Below, in pieces: positions 26,601-35,298 of a DNA stretch of 64,000 nt. This DNA is from Pseudomonas fluorescens (lineage in GTDB: Bacteria > Pseudomonadota > Gammaproteobacteria > Pseudomonadales > Pseudomonadaceae). Location: contig NZ_CP008896.1 of the NCBI RefSeq assembly GCF_000730425.1, forward strand, positions 930,001 to 994,000, in the 5' to 3' direction. Both the position numbers and the translations under genes were made by a program. Position 1 is the stretch's first letter; each line of letters opens with the position of its first letter. Under the pieces are notes generated by a model, which worked only from the letters and a program-made list of their open reading frames with translations, had not been told where the DNA came from and made no database searches.

Positions 26601-28682
26601 CAGCGCCGCAAAGACTTCAGCCAGCAATTGCCCTGGCAACTGCTACAACACGCTCACACATTCAAGCTTCAAGAACGCCTGTCGGACCGTGGCTTCGACA
26701 TGATCCAACAGGTTTTCGACATGCCGGACGCGATTGCCCGCGCCTGCGTTGCTGGAGCAACCGCCCAAATCCGGCCCCTTGAACTGATTGCCACGGCAGG
26801 TGCGACGGTTGCTCCAGCCCTCGGGCTCTACCTCATCAGCGCAGGACGCGAGGGGCCCCAGGTGTTGTATGCCCCGTATCACTCGGCATTAAGCTTTACC
26901 GAGTTCGAAAACGAAGCGCAGTTCCTGGAGGCTCTTAACCAGCCGGGGTCCCTGCAGGACTGCGTGCTCAAGCGGTTGAACGCGCCTCAGGATGCGACTT
27001 ACCGCAACCTGCTGGCCAGCACCGTGGGCAAATCGTCAGAAATCAGCCTGGGGTTCACTCCGATCCGGGGCAACCTGTACAGCCAGCTGTTTGACGATAA
27101 TCTGGCGCTGCTGCTCAAGTGGCTTGGTGCTCAAGTGGTCCGTGGGGCAGAGGCTGAATGGGAAACCGTCAAGCAGGTGTTCAGCGGCGCCGTCAGCCGC
27201 GTGCTGGGGTTTCTGCCTGGCAAACTGGCATTGCCCTGGATGATCTGGCAAAGCATTTCACTGTTCACAGAGTCCGCACAAGCGTTGCACGACCACCATT
27301 GGCAAACGGCATTGCTGACATTTATCGAAGGGGTTGCTCAAATGGCCGCAATGGGCCGGGTATTGCAACAAGCCGAGTCTTTAGCCGTCGCCCCCGCACA
27401 GCAAACACAGCCGCAACCTTCCTCACACTGGACGAATCTGGACATCACCGCACCGCAGCGCACCCTGATCTCGTCCAGCGAAGTGAGCCATGTAGCGCTG
27501 GTGGACATGAGCAAAAATGAATTCAATGGTACTTACCAGCATAAGGGGGCGTCCTACATTCCGCTGGCCGGCAAGGTGTACAAGGCCCAACCTCTCGGGG
27601 AGTTCTGGCGCATTTCGACGGAGCAGCACAACGGCCCATTCATCCATCGCAACGCCTTGGGACAATGGGAAATCGACACACGAGAACACATCTCACGCTT
27701 CGGCCAAGCCTATGGCCGCCTGCAAGATCGCTCGCAAAGCAGGGCTTCAGCCCGCACATCAATGAACATCGAGGCAATAGGGATGAGGGCGATTCGCGCG
27801 CTGTATCCCGAGCGTGCCAGGATGATCGTGGAGGCGATGGACCTGGCGACATTTTATGTGCAGAACTGCAAGGTAAACCTCGCCTTGCTGGAGCCCGGAA
27901 TAGCACCGGTGACGCGCATCCATCGTTTCATCAATGAGTTCTTTGGCATTGACATCGACCCGTTTCGTGGCCCTCAAGAGCTAGACCCGCTCCTGGTGCA
28001 GAAACTGCATCGCATTGTCGACCTGGTCCTTGGGGGGTTGTTGGACCCCACGCTGTACTCGCTGGATTCGCAACGTTTCGTCGCAGGCATCCATAGGACA
28101 GACCCACAAAACAACTGGGCTTTCACCATTGATAGGGACCCGGATCGACGGATCTACCTGACAGATAACTTTTTCATGCCGCCATTGAGCGACTATGACA
28201 ACCTTCTGCCGGACTACTTTGATCGGGCTGCCCATGCACGGGCGACACTCCTGATTCACGAGATGAGCCATTTGGTTGCGTTGACAGCCGATGTAGCCTA
28301 CCTGGACTCCGTGATGCCGTTTTCCGATTTGATCGAGACCCTGACCCAGGACGGGCGCGATTTATTGAACTACCAACAAAACCGCCAGGCCACGGGTTAC
28401 TCACGTAGAACCCCCATCGGCCAATTGTTCAAGCTCCCGAACGTGGGGGGCACCCAGTGGTCCGACTATGGAGCAACCTCGGAAACCGAGTACATCAGGG
28501 ATCAGATACTTCACACCACCGGGGGCGTGGACTTGAGCAATGCAAGGGGGATTTTCATGACCAACCTGGCCAGGCGAGTCGACACCATGCTCGATAATGC
28601 CGACTCGGTGGCGTTGCTGATCACCAACCTGGGGCGTCAGTTGGACGCGGTGCCCTCCAGTCGAAGGGAATCCTTGAACTGA
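23604..28682 (+). CDS. Giant toxin-like repeat protein with C-terminal aspzincin-like zinc peptidase domain
   Basis: 1692-residue protein resembling the large Pseudomonas proteins annotated as dermonecrotic-toxin-domain (DUF6543) proteins; that name is from memory. No N-terminal signal is seen. Four copies of one module are visible at about 72-134, 360-418, 720-786 and 1072-1137: a beta hairpin, an aromatic pair (VFFYG, YLYTQ, VLWTP, VLYAP), a DY/FE step and a helical tail. A hydrophobic stretch follows (about 1200-1225), then a GPFIHRNALGQWEID segment (1344-1358). The C-terminal domain contains HEMSH (1552-1556) followed by TADVAY (1561-1566), the HExxH plus TxDxxY pattern of aspzincin (M35-type) metallopeptidases. 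The ATG at 23604 has only a weak ribosome site. Secretion route is unknown. Confidence 0.8.
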   Translation: MDDLQLPYFFPEALRMAKQLSDRERQRDMTEHDRDFFRNLFFANAAGRKAQWPPMIAERLLINRPGKASIELAGAFVMGSEGSYTSVFFYGPETGLEKFSDYPQMMEELENRLRAPQKRIDLLHFLSIDQRTDFAFPTGSSLTRQLIEGNVFDEQEACIERYQQLNVQAMLDELGKLPLIETLLEQLLASTLRKAFPNVDQRTTHVFFYALATSPADQDRWVDALNLRDALLLFYRQQSWPVGQRREFMHPQVVATQDANTQWEDGLKQAARQLHLFLHNALETYWNSDVPAGMSRRAYFAQAMSDKSRVDLLFKRQQDVISAQERQQLGALYLPADQRAATHIEKVRLWEYYAHYIELAGTLVITNTHAYLYTQSKGLYVLKDYEDLQATLKAMARTSSHEDDFFGFLALEERARFIGFEDPQFSSAPIDGLVFSTLFEDIIGKQRQNLDFCLDIYRRNLGTIDAYAMLDHGLDIRTLFDHRLLALNPEGRWSTHPAPPSVPAEKARQAIRQLYSVAKAMDALLTRVPTLNTVIADQLRVTFNLSDQQALDPADLYVNHYTGNADTQERRAPLSSLSLLSHCVARMIGEAQTIPDTREHGVYGPRVSGLATKRADIPIARLNEMVTHLLLGLSRKTIAQLPRDGLEALLSTLAHRLSVGVLAEARLRVLDKTLDGRDFEILQAVLNTDNTAHEQPNTLKGFTPDAFSLSVFVPGENTLLRLANCFVLTERGGLDQYHSGHAVLWTPAGGVEAFESIKYLREALAHRLRDHSRRQGLLENLGAAERLPHRRYDLGPLQLMRGAVLFKCQQSWIDHYIAQRQHTLEFKANAQSLVQALGQERSQIPTNNLQRAIDIARLTELRHSLSDPLGAAPAREQRRQAEMLEQYRINTLHGRDYLHELRPLRQHVEDVLNDMLADYSLFATEVTIVPRLALAGQRQSLLDFAMAPSSLQSAGFDVFSAASRLTETVVRQMLTQSKIRDDYHAYLTEHLSAGKPGVEQRRKDFSQQLPWQLLQHAHTFKLQERLSDRGFDMIQQVFDMPDAIARACVAGATAQIRPLELIATAGATVAPALGLYLISAGREGPQVLYAPYHSALSFTEFENEAQFLEALNQPGSLQDCVLKRLNAPQDATYRNLLASTVGKSSEISLGFTPIRGNLYSQLFDDNLALLLKWLGAQVVRGAEAEWETVKQVFSGAVSRVLGFLPGKLALPWMIWQSISLFTESAQALHDHHWQTALLTFIEGVAQMAAMGRVLQQAESLAVAPAQQTQPQPSSHWTNLDITAPQRTLISSSEVSHVALVDMSKNEFNGTYQHKGASYIPLAGKVYKAQPLGEFWRISTEQHNGPFIHRNALGQWEIDTREHISRFGQAYGRLQDRSQSRASARTSMNIEAIGMRAIRALYPERARMIVEAMDLATFYVQNCKVNLALLEPGIAPVTRIHRFINEFFGIDIDPFRGPQELDPLLVQKLHRIVDLVLGGLLDPTLYSLDSQRFVAGIHRTDPQNNWAFTIDRDPDRRIYLTDNFFMPPLSDYDNLLPDYFDRAAHARATLLIHEMSHLVALTADVAYLDSVMPFSDLIETLTQDGRDLLNYQQNRQATGYSRRTPIGQLFKLPNVGGTQWSDYGATSETEYIRDQILHTTGGVDLSNARGIFMTNLARRVDTMLDNADSVALLITNLGRQLDAVPSSRRESLN

Positions 28683-28693
28683 TCCTGTAGGGA

Positions 28694-28963
28694 TCAGTCC
28701 TTCTGGTCCCGCAGCACATTGCCCGAGGCGCCATCGATGCGCACTTCATAGACACTGCCGTCAGCCTTGCGACCTTTGACTTCCCAATAACCATTGTCGT
28801 CAGCTTCGGCCTGGTAGACCTCAATGTAACCGGCTTTGGTCTTGGCAGTTTCGATGGCTTTCTCGATGGTAATCCAGCCGGCTCCTGGTTTGTCGGCCAA
28901 GGCGGCTCCAGCGCCGAGCAAGGTGGCAGTGGCAAGCATGGCGGTGAGGGTTTTCTTCAGCAT
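28694..28963 (-). CDS. Exported PepSY-domain protein
   Basis: 89-residue protein with a Sec signal (MLKKTLTAMLATATLLGAGAALA, cleavage near residue 23) and one PepSY domain: ITIEKAIETAKTKAGYIEVYQAEADDNGYWEVKGRKADGSVYEVRIDGASGNVL. PepSY domains often inhibit peptidases or act in periplasmic signalling. It converges on the giant toxin-like gene with an 11-bp gap; whether the two are functionally linked is unknown. Confidence 0.85.
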   Translation of the reverse strand: MLKKTLTAMLATATLLGAGAALADKPGAGWITIEKAIETAKTKAGYIEVYQAEADDNGYWEVKGRKADGSVYEVRIDGASGNVLRDQKD

Positions 28964-29114
28964 TTTCTTACTCCGTTAGAGAGAATGACTTACAGATCCA
29001 GATTTTTAGGGTGTTTGCAGGCCGAATTAGTTCCACATTGATGCTCATTCGCCATGATGGCTGTTCTCGGCACCCTGTCGGGAAGGTTAGAATGTAGGAA
29101 ATCAGGAAGCACCA

Positions 29115-30113
29115 ATGACCGAAAAGCCCCTTTCAGAAGCCGAATATGACGCAGTCACCGATGCCGCCGCGCATTGGTGCATGCGCCTGCACGCTTTTGA
29201 TTGCACAGAGGCCGAGCGCCAGGCTTTCGAACAGTGGCACGATGCACACCCCCTGCATGCTTTCGAATATGCCGCCATGCTGGAAATCTGGGAAGTTGCC
29301 GACCATTTGCCGCGCAACAGCAACACGGCTCCACCGGTCGTGCCGGCCATGCCTCAGCGTCGGTGGCGTACCTATGCCGTGGCTGCCGCCATTTCGCTGG
29401 TGGCTTTGCCACTGGCCGCCTTTACCGGCTGGGAGGCCGGTTGGCTGCCCAGTTCCTATGAGCACTACAACGCAACCAACGGCCTGCGCCACGTGACACT
29501 GGCCGATGGTAGCGAAGTGGAACTGAACCTGGGCACCGAACTGGTCTACAGCAACTACAAGGATGAGCGCCGGGCCACCCTGAAAAAAGGTGAAGCGTTC
29601 TTCAAGATCAGCCATGACCGCGCACACCCGTTTGTGGTGCGTGCCGGTACAGGCCAGGTTCGGGTGACGGGCACTCAGTTCAACGTCTGGAAATACGACG
29701 ATCAGGTGCGGGTCATGCTGCTGGAAGGCTCGGTGAAGATCACCAGCGATGTCAGCCACAGTGGGCTGAGCCTGACACCCGGGATGCAGGCCAGTTACAC
29801 CCGGGGGGACGCACAACCGCAGCTCAAGGCGTTCTCCCCCCATGATCCGGCACTGGCATGGCGCACGGGCAAGTTGATCCTCGACAACCTGGCGCTGGTG
29901 GATGCCTTGCCCTTGATCAACCGCTATCTCGGCAAACCCGTGATGCTGGCGGATACCGGCACCGGCAATATTCGCATTGGCGGGATCTACGATATCCATG
30001 AAGTCCCCCATCTGGTGTCTTCCCTGCCCAAGGTGCTGCCGGTCTACCTGACCCAGAACCAGGAAGGCAACACTGTACTCAATTCGATCCCGCGCAAAAC
30101 TCCCAAGACCTGA
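29115..30113 (+). CDS. FecR-family transmembrane anti-sigma-type regulator, no adjacent sigma gene
   Basis: 332 residues. The N-terminal cytoplasmic DUF4880-type region (AAHWCMRLHAFDCTEAERQAFEQWHDAHPLHAFEYAAM) precedes one membrane helix (about 86-104) and a periplasmic FecR domain (LRHVTLADGSEVELNLGTELVYS... VRVTGTQFNVWKYDDQVRVMLLEGSVKI). A C-terminal secretin/STN-like segment follows (LPLINRYLGKPVMLAD). FecR proteins normally control an ECF sigma factor together with a TonB receptor, but neither lies next to it. It is followed after 333 bp by the fap operon on the same strand. Confidence 0.88.
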   Translation: MTEKPLSEAEYDAVTDAAAHWCMRLHAFDCTEAERQAFEQWHDAHPLHAFEYAAMLEIWEVADHLPRNSNTAPPVVPAMPQRRWRTYAVAAAISLVALPLAAFTGWEAGWLPSSYEHYNATNGLRHVTLADGSEVELNLGTELVYSNYKDERRATLKKGEAFFKISHDRAHPFVVRAGTGQVRVTGTQFNVWKYDDQVRVMLLEGSVKITSDVSHSGLSLTPGMQASYTRGDAQPQLKAFSPHDPALAWRTGKLILDNLALVDALPLINRYLGKPVMLADTGTGNIRIGGIYDIHEVPHLVSSLPKVLPVYLTQNQEGNTVLNSIPRKTPKT

Positions 30114-30446
30114 ACAAGACTCGGCATCACCGCGCACAGCGATTGTTCGCGTCAGCCTGTCCATTTTTGAAACACTCGTCACAGCGCAACGGCCCCGTGG
30201 ATGCGGGTTCATCGTTTCGTCATCCAGGGTGTCTCAACCCTGAAACACCCCTTCCCCGCTACCTGCGCCAGCCCGGCGCAGGTCATTGGCCGCTGCCCTG
30301 TTTCATGGGTGATACACCGCGCGCCCAGTAACTTCACCAATAACTCCAAGTTATTGAATAACCAGAAAATATAAAAATCGGCACAGCTTCTGCTCTATTC
30401 CTCACAACGCTGTTTAGGGTCAGCGTTAAAAACAAGGAATGCTGCC
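30114..30446. other. Intergenic region between fecR-like gene and fapA
   Basis: 333 bp without a convincing gene. It becomes AT-rich towards the fap operon. It holds an inverted repeat AATAAC-N5-GTTATT (30339-30355) and, 23 bp further on, a sigma-54-type promoter (30378-30394). The first part (about 30114-30330) shows nothing recognisable. Confidence 0.6.
30378..30394 (+). promoter_or_regulatory. Sigma-54 (RpoN) promoter of the fap operon
   Basis: TCGGCACAGCTTCTGCT carries the invariant GG (30380-30381) and GC (30392-30393) dinucleotides exactly 10 nt apart and closely fits the TGGCAC-N5-TTGC consensus. It lies about 53 bp before the fapA start. A sigma-54 activator gene at the other end of the operon supports it. 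Confidence 0.7.
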
Positions 30447-30905
30447 GTGGCGACTCTCAACCAAGGCTCACTGAGCCTACTGCTGATCAGCTGTGTACTG
30501 GGCGCCAGTGTGAGCGTGCCCGCCTCTGCCGAGGACGGCATCATCGTGACAGGGCGCAATGTGCAAGGCTTCATGGTCGGCCGGCCTTCCTTTGGCAAAG
30601 ACCCGTACCCGTCCACCGCCAACGCCAACCCCAGCCAGCAGATCCTGCGTGCCACCGGCGGCGAACTCAGCGATAACGATTTCGCGGGTGTCAGCAGCGG
30701 TTCGACCATCACCCGCGCCATCCTGCCTAACGGCGACCTCCCCGGCTTGAGCAACACCCTGGGCAACAACTCGGCTGGCCTGGGCGCCGGTGCGGCGGCC
30801 GGACATGCCAGCGGCAACAGCCTGGGCGGGCAGATCAGTGGGTCGATCGAGCGCGGCCTGGCACCGTTGAATAACATCGGCGCGATGATGGGGGTCCAGC
30901 CATGA
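30447..30905 (+). CDS. fapA: FapA, functional amyloid accessory protein
   Basis: First gene of fapABCDEF, 152 residues, periplasmic after a Sec signal ending near SVSVPASA. FapA is a chaperone-like factor that affects the FapB/FapC ratio in fibrils. The mature chain is Gly/Asn/Ser-rich with low complexity ([29 protein letters not shown]). A GTG start at 30447 follows AAGGAATGCTGCC. The gene overlaps fapB by four bases (ATGA), so translation is coupled. Confidence 0.9.
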
Positions 30906-31450
30906 CTCATTCATGGTTACTCCTCACCGTTCTTGGCTGCTCAGCCGCCATGGCCGACAGCAACAATCAGGCCCTGATCGACAACGCCGGCAAGCAATAC
31001 ACGGGCGTGCTGTCAGTCAACCAGGCCGCCGGCAATCAACACCAACAGATCAACAGCCGTGCGATCAGCCTCGGTGGCCAGGCCAGCGACGCGCTCATCC
31101 AGAAACTCGACGGCAAGGTTGATCCTTCCCTGAATGCCAGTGCGGCAATCCAGGGCAGCGCTTTCAGCAATGGCAACGGCATCCTGGGCGTCAACCAGTC
31201 GGCCGGGGCCAATAACCAGATGATCAATGCGGTGCGGATCAGCACAGGCCCGCAAAGCGTCGATGACAACGTCCTGTCGCAACAGAACATGACGCTGTTA
31301 CCAGACTCGCGATCCCCCTCTACCACTGGCAGCCGCCAAGTCGTTACCAGCGACCAGGCCTTCACCGGCAGCCGTGGAGTGGTACAGGTGAATCAGAGTG
31401 CAGGGGTGGGGAACCGCATGGCTAACACCCTCGGTGTAACTATCAAGTAA
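30902..31450 (+). CDS. fapB: FapB, minor/nucleator amyloid subunit
   Basis: 182-residue exported protein, signal ending near CSAAMA. It contains three imperfect amyloid repeats, [16 protein letters not shown] (about 36-51), [16 protein letters not shown] (94-109) and [16 protein letters not shown] (160-175), separated by linkers. The VNQxAG core is like that of FapC and curli repeats. FapB is thought to nucleate FapC polymerisation outside the cell. The start overlaps fapA; fapC follows 68 bp later with a much stronger ribosome site. Confidence 0.92.
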
Positions 31451-31518
31451 CCGCTTGATAGGTGTTTGTTAGACCGTACCAACACTTAACCAACTAATTA
31501 GAAGCAAGGAGATACACC

Positions 31519-32271
31519 ATGAAACCTACAATGGCTCTCAAACCACTGGTTTTTGCTCTGGCTGCGCTCATGGCTGTTGCTGCACAGGCAGGTCCTGCCG
31601 AAAAATGGAAACCCACTCCAGCGCCAACCGGCACCGTGGCTGCCGCCGTGACCGATACCCAAGTGAGCAAGGACAACAAGTTCGACGACACCAAGACCCT
31701 CAACAACGCAGGAGCCAACGGTTCGCTGAGCAACAGCAAAGGCAACCTGGGCGCTAACATTGCCGCGGGCTCGGGCAACCAGCAAGACAACGCGGCTGCC
31801 ATCACCAGCAGTGCCGGTGATGCTGCTACCGTCTTCGCTGTGGCCGATATCTATCAAGAAAGCAAAGACAACAAGTTCACCAACAAGGGCACGCAAAACA
31901 ACGCTCTGCTGAACAATTCGGCCAACAACAGCTCCGGCAACGTGGGCGTCAACGTGGCAGCCGGTCAGGGTAACCAACAGAAAAACAACCTGGCAATCGT
32001 GACGGCTGACGGCAAAAACGTCGCGGCTGCCTCGAACACCGAACAAGTGTCCCTGGATAACCACTTCCTCAACGAAGCCTCATCCAAACACAGCTACAAG
32101 CCGCAATACGTGGTCAACAACGCTGGCCTGCTCAACTCGGCCAACAACGCCTCCGGCAACATCGGCGTGAACGTTGCCGCAGGTGCTGGCAACCAGCAAA
32201 GCAACACCCTCACCCTGGGCAGCGGCTGCACCGTCTGCGCAGCGGGCACTGGCAGCAAACTGGCGTTCTGA
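31519..32271 (+). CDS. fapC: FapC, major functional amyloid subunit
   Basis: Main fibre protein of Pseudomonas biofilm amyloid, 250 residues. The signal peptide ends at about residue 24 (AVAAQA). Three long repeats lie at about 49-95, 113-160 and 176-233, each with DNKF or DNHF near its start and a core such as GNVGVNVAAGQGNQQKNN. Linkers are short (about 17 and 15 residues). The C-terminus has the conserved CTVC pair (237-240), which in FapC helps control export or folding. AAGGAG is ideally placed before the ATG. A strong hairpin with T-run follows the stop codon and would raise fapC mRNA relative to fapDEF. Confidence 0.95.
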   Translation: MKPTMALKPLVFALAALMAVAAQAGPAEKWKPTPAPTGTVAAAVTDTQVSKDNKFDDTKTLNNAGANGSLSNSKGNLGANIAAGSGNQQDNAAAITSSAGDAATVFAVADIYQESKDNKFTNKGTQNNALLNNSANNSSGNVGVNVAAGQGNQQKNNLAIVTADGKNVAAASNTEQVSLDNHFLNEASSKHSYKPQYVVNNAGLLNSANNASGNIGVNVAAGAGNQQSNTLTLGSGCTVCAAGTGSKLAF

Positions 32272-32278
32272 TGCAACG

Positions 32279-32307
32279 GGGCCTTGGCAACAAGGCCCTT
32301 TTTATTT
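32279..32307 (+). terminator. Intrinsic terminator/attenuator between fapC and fapD
   Basis: GGGCCTTG and CAAGGCCC form an 8-bp GC-rich stem closed by a GCAA tetraloop and followed by TTTTTATTT. It starts 8 bp after the fapC stop and precedes the fapD start. Partial read-through would give much more fapABC than fapDEF transcript. Confidence 0.8.
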
Positions 32308-32330
32308 CCAGTGTCCATCAGGTCATGATC

Positions 32331-33011
32331 ATGCGCCGCGCGACCCTCTGCCTCCTGTTACTGCTCGCCGGCCCCTCGTGGGCAGGGCAAATGGCGATTT
32401 CCGCCATGCCCGGCGGTGCGGTGATCTTCAAGAAGGTCGAGAGCATCCGCGAACGCCGGTTCGCCAACCTGGTGGAACAGAAAACCGATTTCAGCTGTGG
32501 TGCTGCTGCCCTCGCAACCATCCTGCGCCAGGCCTATTGGCTGGACGTCGATGAAGAACACGTCATCAAGGGCATGCTGGTCAACGCTGACCAGGACCTG
32601 GTACGCACCCAGGGCTTTTCCATGCTGGACATGAAGCGTTACCTGGAAAGCATCGGCATGCGGGCCCGGGGTTACAAGATCGGCCCCGATACCCTGCTGA
32701 CGGTAAAGATCCCGGTGGTGGTGCTGGTGGAGATCCGTGGCTACAAGCATTTTGTGGTGATGCAGCGGGCCGAGAAAGACTGGGTCTATATCGGCGATCC
32801 GGTCCTGGGCAACAAGCGCCTTTCGCGGGACGACTTCCTCGCAGGCTGGAATGGCATCGTCTTCGCCGTGCTCGGCGAGGGCTATGACAAGGCCAATGCC
32901 CTGCTCGATCCCCCCACGCCGTTGACCGCCAAGACCAAAATGAACGAGTTCCGGCCCGTGGGCGACGCCGAGCTGATGGACTTCGGTTTCATCCAGAGCG
33001 ACTTCTTCTAG
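32331..33011 (+). CDS. fapD: FapD, C39-family cysteine peptidase of the amyloid system
   Basis: Periplasmic peptidase needed for Fap fibre export, 226 residues from ATG 32331. That start has CAGG 8 nt upstream and gives a proper signal peptide (MRRATLCLLLLLAGPSWA). The ATG at 32271, overlapping the fapC stop, would place the terminator hairpin inside the gene. C39 catalytic residues are visible: Cys56 in QKTDFSCGAAALATIL, His140 in RGYKHFVVMQ and Asp156 in WVYIGDPVLGN. The target of cleavage is not established here. Confidence 0.9.
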   Translation: MRRATLCLLLLLAGPSWAGQMAISAMPGGAVIFKKVESIRERRFANLVEQKTDFSCGAAALATILRQAYWLDVDEEHVIKGMLVNADQDLVRTQGFSMLDMKRYLESIGMRARGYKIGPDTLLTVKIPVVVLVEIRGYKHFVVMQRAEKDWVYIGDPVLGNKRLSRDDFLAGWNGIVFAVLGEGYDKANALLDPPTPLTAKTKMNEFRPVGDAELMDFGFIQSDFF

Positions 33012-33048
33012 AAGCGCCATAAGGGGCAGGATGCCCCAGGAGCAGATG

Positions 33049-33795
33049 ATGAACACTTCCCGTTGGCTCACGGCCCTGTGCCTGGCAGCCTCGATGCCTG
33101 CTTATGCCGCCTCGGCGTTCAAGCCCATTGAAATGAGCGACGCGGAACTGGCCGAACTGCGCGGCCGCTTTGTGATGCCGGGGCGGATTATCAGTTTCGG
33201 CATTGTCATGAGTACCACCTGGACCAATGCGGCGGGCGACACCAGTACGGTGAGCGCCAACATGCATATCGACTCCTCCACCATCACCCCGCAGTTCTAT
33301 GTGCAGTCCACCGGATCGGTCGGTAACGGCACCAATCGCGATCCTGGTACGGGCACTGTCGTCGGTGGCGCCGGCCTGGGCAGCGGCCAGGGTGTGACCC
33401 AGACCGTGCGTGCCGCCGGCGACGGTAATACGGCGTACAACAATGTCGGGATCAATGTCAGTGAAAACGGCCTGTCGCCGGCCAATGTGGCGCAATCCGG
33501 GCATGCCTTGATGGCAGGCGGCTCCTTCACCACAGAGAGCGCTGCCGGTCGGGTCAGCGTTTCCGCCAACAATGGCGGCGTGCAAATGGCCATCGCTGCC
33601 CATAACAACCAGGGTAATGCGCTGCAGCAAATCGGCGGCGGCAATGTGCTGCAAGGTACGGTTCTGCAAGGCAACAGCAACTTCGTCAATAACATGACCC
33701 AGCTCAATGTCGCACTTGGCAATAATGGCCTGAACGCGGGGGCCTTGAACTGCAATCTGGATCAACTCAAAGGCCTACGCACGCTCGGTTATTGA
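33049..33795 (+). CDS. fapE: FapE, secreted amyloid accessory protein
   Basis: 248 residues from ATG 33049; AGGAG 6 nt upstream favours it over ATG 33046 or 33031. Signal peptide MNTSRWLTALCLAASMPAYA. The early mature part contains MSDAELAELRGRFVMPGRIISFGIVM, typical of FapE. The later part has Gln/Asn-rich stretches (HNNQGNALQQIGGGNVLQGTVLQGNSNFVNN) with amyloid-like character. FapE is reported as a minor fibre component carried out with FapB/FapC. Confidence 0.9.
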   Translation: MNTSRWLTALCLAASMPAYAASAFKPIEMSDAELAELRGRFVMPGRIISFGIVMSTTWTNAAGDTSTVSANMHIDSSTITPQFYVQSTGSVGNGTNRDPGTGTVVGGAGLGSGQGVTQTVRAAGDGNTAYNNVGINVSENGLSPANVAQSGHALMAGGSFTTESAAGRVSVSANNGGVQMAIAAHNNQGNALQQIGGGNVLQGTVLQGNSNFVNNMTQLNVALGNNGLNAGALNCNLDQLKGLRTLGY

Positions 33796-33826
33796 ACTAC
33801 GCTGACCCTCGACACTTACGCATTAG

Positions 33827-35137
<1,311 letters not shown>

Positions 35138-35153
35138 AACCGCTGCGCCTCCT

Positions 35154-35223
35154 TGTAGGAGCCCGGCTTGCCGGCGATGTGGGTCTCAAGGCCGCTATCG
35201 CCGGCAAGCCGGCCCCCTACAAG
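35154..35223. repeat. REP pair in inverted orientation after fapF
   Basis: TTGTAGGAGCCCGGCTTGCC and, inverted, CGCCGGCAAGCCGGCCCCCT surround a short spacer. The pair lies between the fapF stop and the bidirectional terminator. Confidence 0.8.
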
Positions 35224-35250
35224 CAATGTCGCTCCCTGGCGGATAAAAGG

Positions 35251-35291
35251 AAAAGCCCCATCGCGATAAGGGTCGCGACGGGGCTTTTTTT
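35251..35291. terminator. Bidirectional terminator between fapF and the sigma-54 regulator
   Basis: AAAAGCCCC-A-TCGCGA and TCGCGA-C-GGGGCTTTTTTT form a long stem with one mismatch and a 6-nt loop. A- and T-tracts at both ends serve both converging genes. Confidence 0.85.
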
Positions 35292-35298
35292 ACCCGCC

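Noticed and set aside
31519..32271. Repeated Asn/Gly codon blocks as a possible repeat locus
   Set aside because: These are the amyloid repeats of FapC (and FapB), encoded protein repeats rather than a CRISPR or DNA satellite.
35154..35223. Inverted REP pair as a possible CRISPR fragment or transposon end
   Set aside because: Only two copies with no regular spacers, no cas genes, no transposase and no target duplication; the same motif recurs in many gaps.
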